A stretch of 50,672 nucleotides of DNA, from assembly GCA_038211475.1 (NCBI GenBank), contig JBBQVN010000012.1, forward strand, positions 1 to 50,672, read 5' to 3'. Each line of letters starts with the position of its first letter. Position 1 is the first letter of the stretch. The position numbers were made by a program, and so were the translations under genes. This DNA is from JANYBT01 sp038211475 (GTDB lineage Bacteria > Acidobacteriota > Terriglobia > Terriglobales > Acidobacteriaceae). Of this stretch, positions 24,471-33,196 are shown piece by piece. A model generated the notes under the pieces. It ran no database searches and had not been told where the DNA came from. It saw nothing but the letters and a program-made list of their open reading frames with translations.

Positions 24471-27203
24471 ATGATCAGTGAAAAAGTGGAAGAGCGGGCG
24501 CGAGTTGGGCGCGAGAAAGAGAATGGTCAAACCGGCCAAGTGCCGGCAAAGCGGACTGAGTCAAGCCGCGCCGTAAACGAGAAGGCCGCCGGCCTGAGTG
24601 CGGAAAGGATTGCGTATCTGGAAGGACTGGTGCGGCAGGCCCGCACCGCGGCTGCGGTGTTTACGCAATACACCCAGGAAGACGTGGACCGGATCGTCAA
24701 AGCGATGGTGCTGGCGGGATTAGCGAATGCCGAACATCTGGCCCGTCTGGCCATCGAGGAAACGAAGATTGGGGTTCTGGAAGACAAAGTCATCAAGAAC
24801 ATGGTGGCGACGGAGTTTGTTTACAACTACGTCAAAGACAAACGAACGGTGGGCACCATTCACGAGTATCCGGAACGCGGGATCATTGAAGTGGCGGCGC
24901 CGATCGGAGTCATTTTCTCGCTCACTCCGATTACCAACCCCACTTCTACCGTGCTCTTCAAGTGCATCATGGCCATCAAGACACGGAACGCAGTTATTTT
25001 CAGCCCCCACCCCAGCGCCTGGCGCTGCTGCTGGGAGGCAGTGAAGATCATGGCGGAGACCGCGGTGAAGCATGGTGCGCCGGAAGGCGTTTTCACCTGT
25101 TTGGAATCGCACACCCTGGAAGACAACGCTTACGTGATGCGGCACAAGGATGTCGGCCTGATTGACGCGACCGGTGGCCCGGGAGCAGTGAAAGCCGCCT
25201 ACAGTTCCGGCAAGCCGGCATTGGGAGTTGGCGCGGGGAATACGCCGGTCTATCTGGAAAAGACGGCGGACCTGGATATGGCGGTAGTGGACATCATTGT
25301 CTCCAAGACGTTTGACAACGGAACCATCTGCGCTTCCGAGCAAACCGTGGTGATCGACGACGAGATCTATGACTTGGTACTGGAGAAGTTTGCGGGATTG
25401 GGAGCGCACATTTGCAGCCCGAAAGAGACCGAGCTTCTGGGCCGCACCGTGATCGACCCCAAGACCGGGTCCATGTCACCTATGGCTGTGGGCCAGAAGG
25501 CCACCGACATCGCCCGCATGGTGGGAATTTCGGTGAAGCCGAAGACCAAACTTCTGGTCGCGCCGATTGAGGGCGTAGGCCGCGAATATCCGCTGTCTGT
25601 GGAGAAGCTGTTTCCAGTGCTCGGAGTGTATCGAGCGCGGTCGGTTGCTGAGGCGCTGAAGGTGTGCATCGACGTCAATCATCTGGGCGGGCTGGGACAT
25701 ACGGCAGTAATTTTCTCGCGCAACGACGAGGTGATCCAGAAGTTTGGGGAGGCGATGAATGCGGGACGGATCATTGTGAATTCGCCAGGATCCATTGGAG
25801 CGTTGGGCGGGGTTTACAACGACATGGTGCCGACGTTCTCCTTCGGATGCGGGACCGGCGGCGGCAACAGCACGATGGACAACGTCAATATCTATCACTA
25901 CCTGAACATCAAACGCATGGCCCGGAGGACCCCACCGCAAATGTGGTTCCGCGTTCCCAATCAAATCTACTTCAACCGGAATGCGGTGGAGAATATCCGG
26001 CAGTTCCCCTCGCGCTGCACCGTCATCGTCACCAATCCGTCGATGGAACAATTCGGCCATGTCGATATCGTGCGGCGCTACCTTCCCGTCGGGACGCAGG
26101 TGCATGTGGAAGTGATTCCCGATGCGGAGCCAGAGGCCAAGGTGGTGATGCAGGGAGTGGAGACGCTCAATTCTTACAAGGCGGATCAGATTATCGCCCT
26201 GGGCGGCGGGTCAGTGATTGATGCGGCCAAGGTGATGCGACTGATGTACGAATCGCCTTCGGCGGACCTGGAGGAACTGGCGGCGCCGTTCCTGGATTTG
26301 CGCAAGCGAGTCATTCAGTTCCCCACCGTAAAGGCCGATCGGCCGAGGTTGATCGCCATTGCCACGACCAGCGGCACGGGCAGCGAGGTCACTCCGTTTG
26401 CAGTGCTGTTCGACAAGGAACATGGGCGCAAAGTAACGTTGGCCGATTACTCGCTGAGTCCCGATGTGGCGATTGTGGACCCGCAGTTCGTGATGTCGAT
26501 GCCGAAGGGGCTGACTGCGGACACTGGCATCGACGCGTTGACCCACGCTCTGGAGGCCGCAGTTTCAGTATTCGCTTCGCCCTATACCGATGCCAACGCG
26601 CTGCAGGCCATCCCGCTGATCTTCAAATACCTGCCCATTGCCTATGAACATCCGCGCGACGAAGAAGCGCGGACCACGATGCACAATGCCTCCTGTCTGG
26701 CGGCGATGGCGTTTTCCAACGCGGCAGTGGGCGTGAACCACGCGCTGGCGCATTCCTTTGGCGCGCGCTTCCACGTTGCCCACGGCCGGGCCAACGCACT
26801 GATGTTGCCGCACGTCATTCGCTATAACGCGTCGGTGCCCACCAAGTTCATGCCTTCCCCGAACCAAGTTGCGTACGTGGCGGACAAGAAGTATGCCGCG
26901 ATGGCGGATGGAATGGGTCTGGGCGGCAAGACGACGGAAGAGAAAGTGAACCATCTGGTGGAGGCGATCGAACAATTGCTGGATCGGCTGGCGGTGCCGC
27001 GGTCGATCGCGGAGCTGGGAATTACCAAGGAAGAATTCGAGCGGGCGATGCCGGACTTGGTCAAGCTGGCCTTTGAAGATCCTTCCTGGCGGTCGAACCC
27101 CCGCATGCCGTTGATCAGCGAGTTGGTGGAACTTTTCTGGAAGGCATACGAGGGCCGAGGCGTGGTGAGCGCGGCTGGAGTTGAGCCGCAATTAACGGCA
27201 TAA
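24471..27203 (+). CDS. adhE: Bifunctional aldehyde-alcohol dehydrogenase AdhE
   Basis: The product is about 910 aa from ATG 24471, with GAGG upstream. The N-terminal half is a CoA-acylating aldehyde dehydrogenase (PIGVIFSLTPITNPTS, catalytic C287 in DNGTICASEQTV). The C-terminal half is an iron-dependent alcohol dehydrogenase (IIALGGGSVIDAAKVMRL, then TTSGTGSEVTPFAV, and the metal histidines in VNHALAHSFGARFHVAHGRANA). It reduces acyl-CoA to aldehyde to alcohol with NADH; acetyl-CoA is the usual substrate and the enzyme forms spirosomes. About 45 residues precede the normal family start and are charged and low-complexity. Genes for a STAS-like protein and WS/DGAT follow within 17 and 13 bases, so the alcohol could feed ester formation; this is inference. 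Confidence 0.93.
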   Translation: MISEKVEERARVGREKENGQTGQVPAKRTESSRAVNEKAAGLSAERIAYLEGLVRQARTAAAVFTQYTQEDVDRIVKAMVLAGLANAEHLARLAIEETKIGVLEDKVIKNMVATEFVYNYVKDKRTVGTIHEYPERGIIEVAAPIGVIFSLTPITNPTSTVLFKCIMAIKTRNAVIFSPHPSAWRCCWEAVKIMAETAVKHGAPEGVFTCLESHTLEDNAYVMRHKDVGLIDATGGPGAVKAAYSSGKPALGVGAGNTPVYLEKTADLDMAVVDIIVSKTFDNGTICASEQTVVIDDEIYDLVLEKFAGLGAHICSPKETELLGRTVIDPKTGSMSPMAVGQKATDIARMVGISVKPKTKLLVAPIEGVGREYPLSVEKLFPVLGVYRARSVAEALKVCIDVNHLGGLGHTAVIFSRNDEVIQKFGEAMNAGRIIVNSPGSIGALGGVYNDMVPTFSFGCGTGGGNSTMDNVNIYHYLNIKRMARRTPPQMWFRVPNQIYFNRNAVENIRQFPSRCTVIVTNPSMEQFGHVDIVRRYLPVGTQVHVEVIPDAEPEAKVVMQGVETLNSYKADQIIALGGGSVIDAAKVMRLMYESPSADLEELAAPFLDLRKRVIQFPTVKADRPRLIAIATTSGTGSEVTPFAVLFDKEHGRKVTLADYSLSPDVAIVDPQFVMSMPKGLTADTGIDALTHALEAAVSVFASPYTDANALQAIPLIFKYLPIAYEHPRDEEARTTMHNASCLAAMAFSNAAVGVNHALAHSFGARFHVAHGRANALMLPHVIRYNASVPTKFMPSPNQVAYVADKKYAAMADGMGLGGKTTEEKVNHLVEAIEQLLDRLAVPRSIAELGITKEEFERAMPDLVKLAFEDPSWRSNPRMPLISELVELFWKAYEGRGVVSAAGVEPQLTA

Positions 27204-27219
27204 GAGAAGGGTGGTGGGT

Positions 27220-27495
27220 ATGGCGACGAGCACAGGTTGGCAGAAAACGGATGTAGAGGGTGGGATTCCGGCTTGGCAAGCGGCCCGGGAGAAAGTGGAA
27301 CGGGCGGAGGGTGAAGTGGTTGTGGATTGTTCGTCGCTACGTCGAATCAATCCGAAAACGCTCCGAGGGCTGGAGGATTTGGCCGACGTGGCGGATATCA
27401 AAGGCGTCAAGGTGGCGCTGCGAGGTGTGAGCATTGAGATGTACAAAGTGCTCAAGCTGGTGAAGCTGGGGTCGCGTTTTTCCTTTCTGCCTTGA
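27220..27495 (+). CDS. STAS-domain-like protein lacking the phosphorylatable serine motif
   Basis: The 91-aa product (ATG 27220, AGAAGG upstream) has the STAS order: EVVVDCSSLRRINPKTLRGLEDL, then GVKVALRGVSIEMYKVLKLVKLG. SpoIIAA-type anti-sigma antagonists carry D-S-S-G at the helix start; here the equivalent stretch reads INPKTL, so regulation by serine phosphorylation is unlikely. It sits between adhE and WS/DGAT with 16 and 12 base gaps, clearly in one transcript. The role is unknown; a scaffold or lipid-binding STAS is possible. Confidence 0.65.
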   Translation: MATSTGWQKTDVEGGIPAWQAAREKVERAEGEVVVDCSSLRRINPKTLRGLEDLADVADIKGVKVALRGVSIEMYKVLKLVKLGSRFSFLP

Positions 27496-27507
27496 GAATA
27501 GAGGCTT

Positions 27508-29139
27508 GTGAAAGCAATGAAAACAACCGACATTCCGAACCATCAGAACGGTGACCGCCTTTCCTGGGGCGACACAGTATTTCTGCATCTGGAGCGCGAC
27601 GGCATGCCGCTGCACATTGCCGGCACCAGCGTGCTTGAGGGTGTGATATCGCTCGAGGAGTTCCGCGCCTTCATCGAGTCAAAGCTGCCAGTGCTGACCC
27701 GGTATCGCCAGCGCGTGGAGACTGCTCCCTTCAATCTTTGTCCTCCGACCTGGGAATACGACCCCGAGTTCGACCTCCGCAACCACGTTTCCGAGATCGC
27801 GCTCAAGCGGGGAACCGATACCGAGTTTAAGGCGGTGGTGGGAAAGCTTCTGAGCAAGACCATGGACCGGACGCGGCCGCTCTGGGACTTTACGCTGGTG
27901 AGCGGATTAAAGGGCAACTGCACTGGCCTTATTTTTCGCGTGCATCACTGCCTGGCCGACGGAATTGCGGCAGTAGGCGCGATGAACGTGATCATGACTG
28001 CGACGCCTGAGGTGCAGCCCCTCCCCAAGCCAACCCGAAGAGCCCCTGCGCCGCCTCCGAAAGACCCGTTGGCTTCTTTGTTCGACGGCTTGATCGGAGC
28101 TTATTCGAACCTGGTGCAACGGGCTTTGGCCGCACAGTCAGACTTGCTGGATTTCACCGAGCGGATGGCTGCCGGTGGAGGCGACGTGCCGGCGGCGGAG
28201 TTTGCCCAGTTGCTTCCGGAACTCACTGCCCCTACCGCGGACCTGTGCTTCAACGTGATCTGCCAGGGACCGCTGAAGGTGGCGTGGGTCGAGCTGTCTT
28301 TGGAGGACTTGAAAGCGATTCGCAAGGCATGCGGAACCACGGTCAACGATGTGCTGCTGGCACTGGTCACTTCGACCATTCAGCGCTATGTCGAACTGCA
28401 CGGAGACTCAGTCACGGGCCGGCTCTTCCGCATGATGGTTCCGGTGAACACACGGGGCGCGGATAGCCCGGACGAACTGGGAAACCGTATCTCCTTGGTT
28501 CCGGTGACGGTGCCGCTCGACATCCGCGATCCGCGGAAGCTGTTGGCCGCAGTGCATGAGAGAACGGAATTCTTGAAACGTGGGCACGTTGCCGAGCTGG
28601 TGAGCCTGGCGGGCGGATTGGTATCGTTCGTCGCGACCCCGCTGCAGGCGATGGCGGGGCCGATCGCCGGCCAGCTGCCGATTACTCCCTTCAACCTGGT
28701 GTGCACCAGCGTCCCGGGACCGCAATTTCCCCTGTATCTGCTGGGTCACAAGATGCTGCGCTGGTTCCCCTATGTACCGATTGGCGGGCGGATGGCGTTG
28801 AACTGCGCCATTCTGACCTACAACGGCACAACTTACTTTGGATTCAGCGGCGACGTGCATGCCGCGCCCGACCTGCAGAAATTGGAAGGGCTGTTGAAAT
28901 TGAGCTTTGCAGAATTGAAAAAAGCGGCTGGCTTGAAAGCACCGCGTAAAAAAGCCGCGCGGCCGAAAGCAAAAGCGGCGCCGGTGGTGAGGATCGTTGC
29001 GGCAAAAGCTCCACGCCGGAAAGTTTCCACTCGTGTCCGGATGGAAGTTGTGCAAAAGGCAGAGCCGGACGGGGTGCAAGCGCCGACAGTGGAACCGACA
29101 GTGGAGCAGGGGAACCTGCGGGAGCAGCTCATCGCTTGA
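27508..29139 (+). CDS. Wax ester synthase/diacylglycerol acyltransferase (WS/DGAT) with basic C-terminal tail
   Basis: The product is 543 aa (GTG 27508 or ATG 27517). The catalytic motif is HHCLADG (H146-H147, D151) in FRVHHCLADGIAAVG, preceded by the conserved RPLWDFTL. A second motif is CGTTVNDVLLALV, and the C-terminal NVP-like motif reads CTSVPGPQFPLYLLG. These membrane-associated enzymes join a fatty alcohol or diacylglycerol to acyl-CoA, making wax esters or triacylglycerol. After about residue 475 comes a Lys/Ala/Pro-rich tail (KAPRKKAARPKAKAAP and APRRKVSTR) not found in typical family members; it resembles histone-like or phasin-type tails. It is downstream of adhE, a possible alcohol source. 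Confidence 0.92.
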   Translation: MKAMKTTDIPNHQNGDRLSWGDTVFLHLERDGMPLHIAGTSVLEGVISLEEFRAFIESKLPVLTRYRQRVETAPFNLCPPTWEYDPEFDLRNHVSEIALKRGTDTEFKAVVGKLLSKTMDRTRPLWDFTLVSGLKGNCTGLIFRVHHCLADGIAAVGAMNVIMTATPEVQPLPKPTRRAPAPPPKDPLASLFDGLIGAYSNLVQRALAAQSDLLDFTERMAAGGGDVPAAEFAQLLPELTAPTADLCFNVICQGPLKVAWVELSLEDLKAIRKACGTTVNDVLLALVTSTIQRYVELHGDSVTGRLFRMMVPVNTRGADSPDELGNRISLVPVTVPLDIRDPRKLLAAVHERTEFLKRGHVAELVSLAGGLVSFVATPLQAMAGPIAGQLPITPFNLVCTSVPGPQFPLYLLGHKMLRWFPYVPIGGRMALNCAILTYNGTTYFGFSGDVHAAPDLQKLEGLLKLSFAELKKAAGLKAPRKKAARPKAKAAPVVRIVAAKAPRRKVSTRVRMEVVQKAEPDGVQAPTVEPTVEQGNLREQLIA

Positions 29140-29145
29140 CGATTA

Positions 29146-29161
29146 GAACGAAAATTCGTTC
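29146..29161. promoter_or_regulatory. Perfect 16-base palindrome upstream of the ETF/lipid operon
   Basis: GAACGAAAATTCGTTC is 7+2+7 with perfect arms. It starts 7 bases after the WS/DGAT stop and ends about 105 bases before the Fe-S oxidoreductase start. Its form resembles operators of TetR-family fatty-acid regulators, but the family cannot be assigned. No T-run follows, so a terminator is unlikely. Confidence 0.5.
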
Positions 29162-29266
29162 ATGGAGAGGCAAGATTTTGACGGTCACAGCGGTTCGCGG
29201 AGTACCAGATAGCGGGACGAAGCTTGCGATCACACTCAAATCCCATTCCTTCGGGAATGCCGAGGC

Positions 29267-31405
29267 ATGATGATGCATCCCATCCAAGAACCGGCTCAAG
29301 CGAACTACTGGCTGATGCAGGGGCGAACCCTGTTCCTGATCCTTGACGTCTTGGGCGTCGCCTTTTTTGGCTTCATCGTGGCGAAGCGGATGACACCGCT
29401 GCTGCGGGGCCAGAAGGATGCTCGCTGGGACCGGCCCTGGACCCGCCTGGGAATGCTTGGGAAATTCTGGCTGGGGCAATGGAAGCAGCCGCGTTATCGT
29501 GGCGCCGGGACGCTTCACCTTCTGATTTTTGGCGGCTTCATTTTGCTGGTGACCCGCGCATTCACAGTGTTCATGCAAGGGCTGTCAGTGAACTTCGTCG
29601 TGCCGGGCCTGTCGGGAGAAGCTGGACGTATTTACGGCATCGTCACGGACTACGCAGCCACCGTGGTCTTCCTTTGCATCATCGTTGCCATCATCCGCCG
29701 GCTGCTTTTTCTGCCCGCTCGCTACGAGGTGCCACTCGAGCACCGCAAGGCCGACACCGCGGACGCCATCTTCCTGTTATCGCAGATCGGGGCCTTGATG
29801 GCAGCCGATGCCCTCCTGGAAGCCAGCAAGGCGGCGTTCCAGACACAGCAAGGGCAGCCGACGGAATTTTTGGCCGTCCTGTCGCTAGCGTGGATGTTCA
29901 AGGGCGCCATGCTGTCGCTCTCCTTGCCGACGCTGCAAAATCTCTACCTCGGTTCTTACGTTCTGTATCTATTGACGTTCTTCCTTCTGCTCTGTTATCG
30001 GCCCTTTGGGATTGAGTTTCATGTGGAAACGTCGCTGTTCTCGGTGTACTTCGCGAAGCTGGACCGGCAAACCATCAAGCCAGTCCGCTGGGGCGTGAGC
30101 GAGGAACATTTGGATGAGGTGAAATCTTTTGGAGTCAAGAAGTTCGAAGACTTCACCTGGAAACACATGCTGGACTTTTATTCCTGCGCTGACTGCGGGC
30201 GATGCTCGGACAACTGCCCGGCCCACGCGGTCGGAAGACCACTGTCGCCAAGGTTCCTGACTCGAAAAGCAAGAGAATACAGTTTCCAGCACTATCCAGT
30301 GTTCGGCCGCGCCGGCGAGGGACCTAACTTGATCGGCGGCATTTATTCTGAAGATGAGATCTGGTCCTGCACCACTTGTGGCGCGTGCGAGGAAGAGTGC
30401 CCGCTCCTGATCGAATACATCGACAAGATTGTGGACTTGCGGCGCGGCATGATCGACGACGGGAACGTGCCGCAATCGCTACAGAAGCCCCTGAAAGCGC
30501 TAGAGAGCCGCGGTAATGCCTACGGCAAGATGGAGAAGAAAAGGGCGGATTGGACCAAACCCAAGGAGTTTCAACTTGCCTGCAAGGTCCCGGTGCTGGA
30601 GGGCGAGCAGCGCGCCGACACTTTGTATTTCGTGGACAGCATCACCTCCTACGACGACCGTATGCAGGCGATCGGGCGGGCTACCGCGAAGATCCTCGAC
30701 CACGTAGGGGAGAATTTCGGAATTCTGGGCGCCGCGGAAAAAGATAGCGGGCATGAGGTACGGCGATTCGGCGAAGAGACTCTGTTCCAGGCCTTGCGCG
30801 ACCACAATGTCGAGGCCATCCAAGCCACCGGAGTCAAGCGGATCGTTACGGCGGACCCGCACGCCTATAACGCGCTGAAACACGATTACAAAAATATGCC
30901 GCCGGTCGAGCACATCAGTCAGGTGATCGCCCGCGAAGTGAAATCAGGCAAGATCCAGTTCCGTCCGGTGGAGAATAAAAACGACGTTTATACCTACCAC
31001 GACCCCTGCTATCTGGGGCGGCATAACCAGATCTACGACGATCCGCGCGAGGTGCTCGATGCGATCCCGGGCTTGAAGAGAATCGAGATGGATCGTTCTC
31101 GAGACCGGTCTTTCTGTTGCGGAGGCGGTGGGCTGATGCTGTTCTACGAACCCAAAGAAGATCAACGGATGGGCGTGAAGCGGGTGCAGATGGCGGCGGA
31201 GGCCGGAGCCAACGTCATGGTTACCGCCTGCCCGTTCTGCATGGTGAATATAGAAGACGCGATCAAGGTCGCGGGCCTGGAAGGAAAAATGACCGCCATT
31301 GATTTAGCGGAACTGGCGGAGCAGCAAATGGTGCGAAAAACTCCGGCTACTGTGGAAGCGGTGGAAGTTGCCGGAACGCAAGAAGAATCCGCCGGAGGGA
31401 GATGA
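29267..31405 (+). CDS. Membrane Fe-S oxidoreductase, probable ETF:menaquinone oxidoreductase
   Basis: The product is 712 aa. The N-terminal part (about residues 15-260) has five or six hydrophobic helices resembling the cytochrome-b/NarI-like domain. It is followed by two 4Fe-4S motifs, CADCGRCSDNCP (from C307) and CTTCGACEEECP (from C368). Two CCG-type cysteine regions follow (HDPCYLGRHN, SFCCGGGG, ACPFCMVN), as in HdrB and the DUF224 family. This layout is that of EMO, the membrane partner of ETF in syntrophs and other bacteria that passes electrons to menaquinone. It overlaps etfB by four bases, so it is co-translated with its presumed electron donor. Three consecutive ATG codons (29267-29275) leave the exact start open. 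Confidence 0.9.
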   Translation: MMMHPIQEPAQANYWLMQGRTLFLILDVLGVAFFGFIVAKRMTPLLRGQKDARWDRPWTRLGMLGKFWLGQWKQPRYRGAGTLHLLIFGGFILLVTRAFTVFMQGLSVNFVVPGLSGEAGRIYGIVTDYAATVVFLCIIVAIIRRLLFLPARYEVPLEHRKADTADAIFLLSQIGALMAADALLEASKAAFQTQQGQPTEFLAVLSLAWMFKGAMLSLSLPTLQNLYLGSYVLYLLTFFLLLCYRPFGIEFHVETSLFSVYFAKLDRQTIKPVRWGVSEEHLDEVKSFGVKKFEDFTWKHMLDFYSCADCGRCSDNCPAHAVGRPLSPRFLTRKAREYSFQHYPVFGRAGEGPNLIGGIYSEDEIWSCTTCGACEEECPLLIEYIDKIVDLRRGMIDDGNVPQSLQKPLKALESRGNAYGKMEKKRADWTKPKEFQLACKVPVLEGEQRADTLYFVDSITSYDDRMQAIGRATAKILDHVGENFGILGAAEKDSGHEVRRFGEETLFQALRDHNVEAIQATGVKRIVTADPHAYNALKHDYKNMPPVEHISQVIAREVKSGKIQFRPVENKNDVYTYHDPCYLGRHNQIYDDPREVLDAIPGLKRIEMDRSRDRSFCCGGGGLMLFYEPKEDQRMGVKRVQMAAEAGANVMVTACPFCMVNIEDAIKVAGLEGKMTAIDLAELAEQQMVRKTPATVEAVEVAGTQEESAGGR

Positions 31406-32199
31406 CCGTGGAAATTTTAGTGTGCGTCAGAAGAGTGCCTGACACTTCGGAAAATGAGATTGCCCTGAACCGTGAGGGCAACGACATTGAGCGGGACGAC
31501 CTGGTTTATTCCATCAATGAATGGGACAACTACGCAGTGGAAGAAGCGCTGCAGATGGTCGCAAAGGCCGGCGGCAACGTCACAGTGGTCACTGTGGGCG
31601 GCGACGACGACGAGGAAATCCTGCGGCGGGAAATGGCCATGGGCGCAAACCACGGAGTCCTGCTCTGCGATGACACGTTTGAGGGATCTGACGGAAGGGG
31701 CATTGCCACGATTCTGAAAGCCTTCGTGCAGAAGGGTCAGTACGACCTGATCCTGACCGGAGCGCAGGCGGAGGACGGAGGTGCGCAGGTCGGAGGGATG
31801 CTGGCCGCCATGCTGGACTATCCGTTTGCGTCGCTGGTGACTTCGGTTGAAGTGCGGGATGGCAAGACGCTGAAGATTGGCCGCGAAATCGAAGCCGGCA
31901 ACAAAGAGATGAATGAGATTGATCTGCCCTGCGTGCTCTCGATTCAGACCGGCATCAATGAGCCGCGTTACGTCGGGATGCGGGGCATAAGGCAGGTGGC
32001 CTCACTGCCGGTCCCCACTTACGGCGCTACGGAGCTGGGAGTGGAGGCGGGCGCGGTTGGAGGATCGGGCGCGAAAGTGAAGCGGGTGGATTATTTTGCA
32101 CCTCCCTTAGGCAAGGGCGCGCGCATGCTCGAAGGCAGCCAGGAAGAAATCATCGACGAATTGTTGGAATTAGTGAAAGCCAAAGGAGGGTTGAAATAA
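31402..32199 (+). CDS. etfB: Electron transfer flavoprotein subunit beta (second set)
   Basis: The 265-aa EtfB begins VEILVCVRRVPDTSENEIALN and has NEWDNYAVEEALQM, AMGANHGVLLCDD and YDLILTGAQAEDGGAQVGGMLAAML. A preceding GGAGGGAG gives a strong ribosome site and its ATG overlaps the oxidoreductase stop (ATGA). It pairs with EtfA at 32199 and should accept electrons from the acyl-CoA dehydrogenase at 33197. It is clearly distinct from the first EtfB at 14212. Confidence 0.94.
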   Translation: MTVEILVCVRRVPDTSENEIALNREGNDIERDDLVYSINEWDNYAVEEALQMVAKAGGNVTVVTVGGDDDEEILRREMAMGANHGVLLCDDTFEGSDGRGIATILKAFVQKGQYDLILTGAQAEDGGAQVGGMLAAMLDYPFASLVTSVEVRDGKTLKIGREIEAGNKEMNEIDLPCVLSIQTGINEPRYVGMRGIRQVASLPVPTYGATELGVEAGAVGGSGAKVKRVDYFAPPLGKGARMLEGSQEEIIDELLELVKAKGGLK

Positions 32200-33185
32200 T
32201 GGCCCGCATCTTCGCATTCATCGAGCACAAGTCTGGTGTGGTAAGTGACGCCGCCGGCGAATTGTTTGCCGCCGCGAAAAAAATCGATCCCAGCGCCACG
32301 CCGACGGCCATCGTCGCCGGTTCGGGGCCTGAGCTGGAAGTGGCATGCCAGAGCCTCTGCGCTTCTTTCCAGGAGGTCTGGAAGATTGCCAGTGAAGCGC
32401 TTGCCTACCCCAATGCGGAACTCATCCGGAAAGCGTTGGTCGGAGTGGTGCCACAGGGCAGCATCGTGTTGGCAGCCCACAATCATTTTGGAATCGACCT
32501 GGCGCCGGGTTTGTCGATTAAGCTCAATGCCGCCTTTGTTTCCGACGTGGTGAGTATCGAGGGGCTGGACGGGGCGTGGTTGAAGGTGGTGCGGCAGGAA
32601 TTCGGCGGCCAGGTGAGCGCTCACATGCGCTGCGACCTTTCGCTGGGCGCGGTGATCTGCGTTCGTCCCGGCGCTTTTCATGCTCTCGAGAATGTCGGCG
32701 CCAGCGGACAAGTAGTGGACAAGTGTCCGGACGTCGGCACGCTGACGGCAAGTCGGCGTTACGTGGAAACAGTGGTCGCTGAAGCGGGTGCAGTGGACAT
32801 CACCAAGCACGACGTGCTGGTTTCGATCGGCCGTGGCATTCAGGAGATGGAGAACGTAGCGATGGCTCAGGAGTTGGCCGATGTTATGGGAGCCGCGTTG
32901 AGCTGCTCGCGGCCCGTGGTCGACGCGAAGTGGATGGAGAAGTCGCGGCAGGTAGGGACATCGGGCAAAACCGTGAAACCGAAAGTGTACTTGGCGTGCG
33001 GCATTAGCGGCGCGTTCCAGCATATGGCCGGAGTGCAGGGGAACGCCTTCCTGGTGGCCATCAACAAGAATCCTAAAGCGCCAATTTTCCAGGTGGCAGA
33101 TGTTGGCATTGTCGCCGATCTGCTGGAGTTTTTACCGGAGTTGACCACCAAAATCCGTGAAATGCGAAGCGTTTCCGTGAAATAG
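32199..33185 (+). CDS. etfA: Electron transfer flavoprotein subunit alpha (second set)
   Basis: The 328-aa EtfA starts ARIFAFIEHKSGVVSDAAGE. The FAD domain is complete: VSIGRGIQEMENVAMAQEL, SCSRPVVDAKWMEKSRQVG, TSGKTVKPKVYLACGISG and AINKNPKAPIFQVADVG. The start overlaps the etfB stop by one base, with AGGAGGG upstream. Together with EtfB, EMO and the dehydrogenase it forms a self-contained route from acyl-CoA to menaquinone. Confidence 0.95.
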   Translation: MARIFAFIEHKSGVVSDAAGELFAAAKKIDPSATPTAIVAGSGPELEVACQSLCASFQEVWKIASEALAYPNAELIRKALVGVVPQGSIVLAAHNHFGIDLAPGLSIKLNAAFVSDVVSIEGLDGAWLKVVRQEFGGQVSAHMRCDLSLGAVICVRPGAFHALENVGASGQVVDKCPDVGTLTASRRYVETVVAEAGAVDITKHDVLVSIGRGIQEMENVAMAQELADVMGAALSCSRPVVDAKWMEKSRQVGTSGKTVKPKVYLACGISGAFQHMAGVQGNAFLVAINKNPKAPIFQVADVGIVADLLEFLPELTTKIREMRSVSVK

Positions 33186-33196
33186 AGGCTATACAC

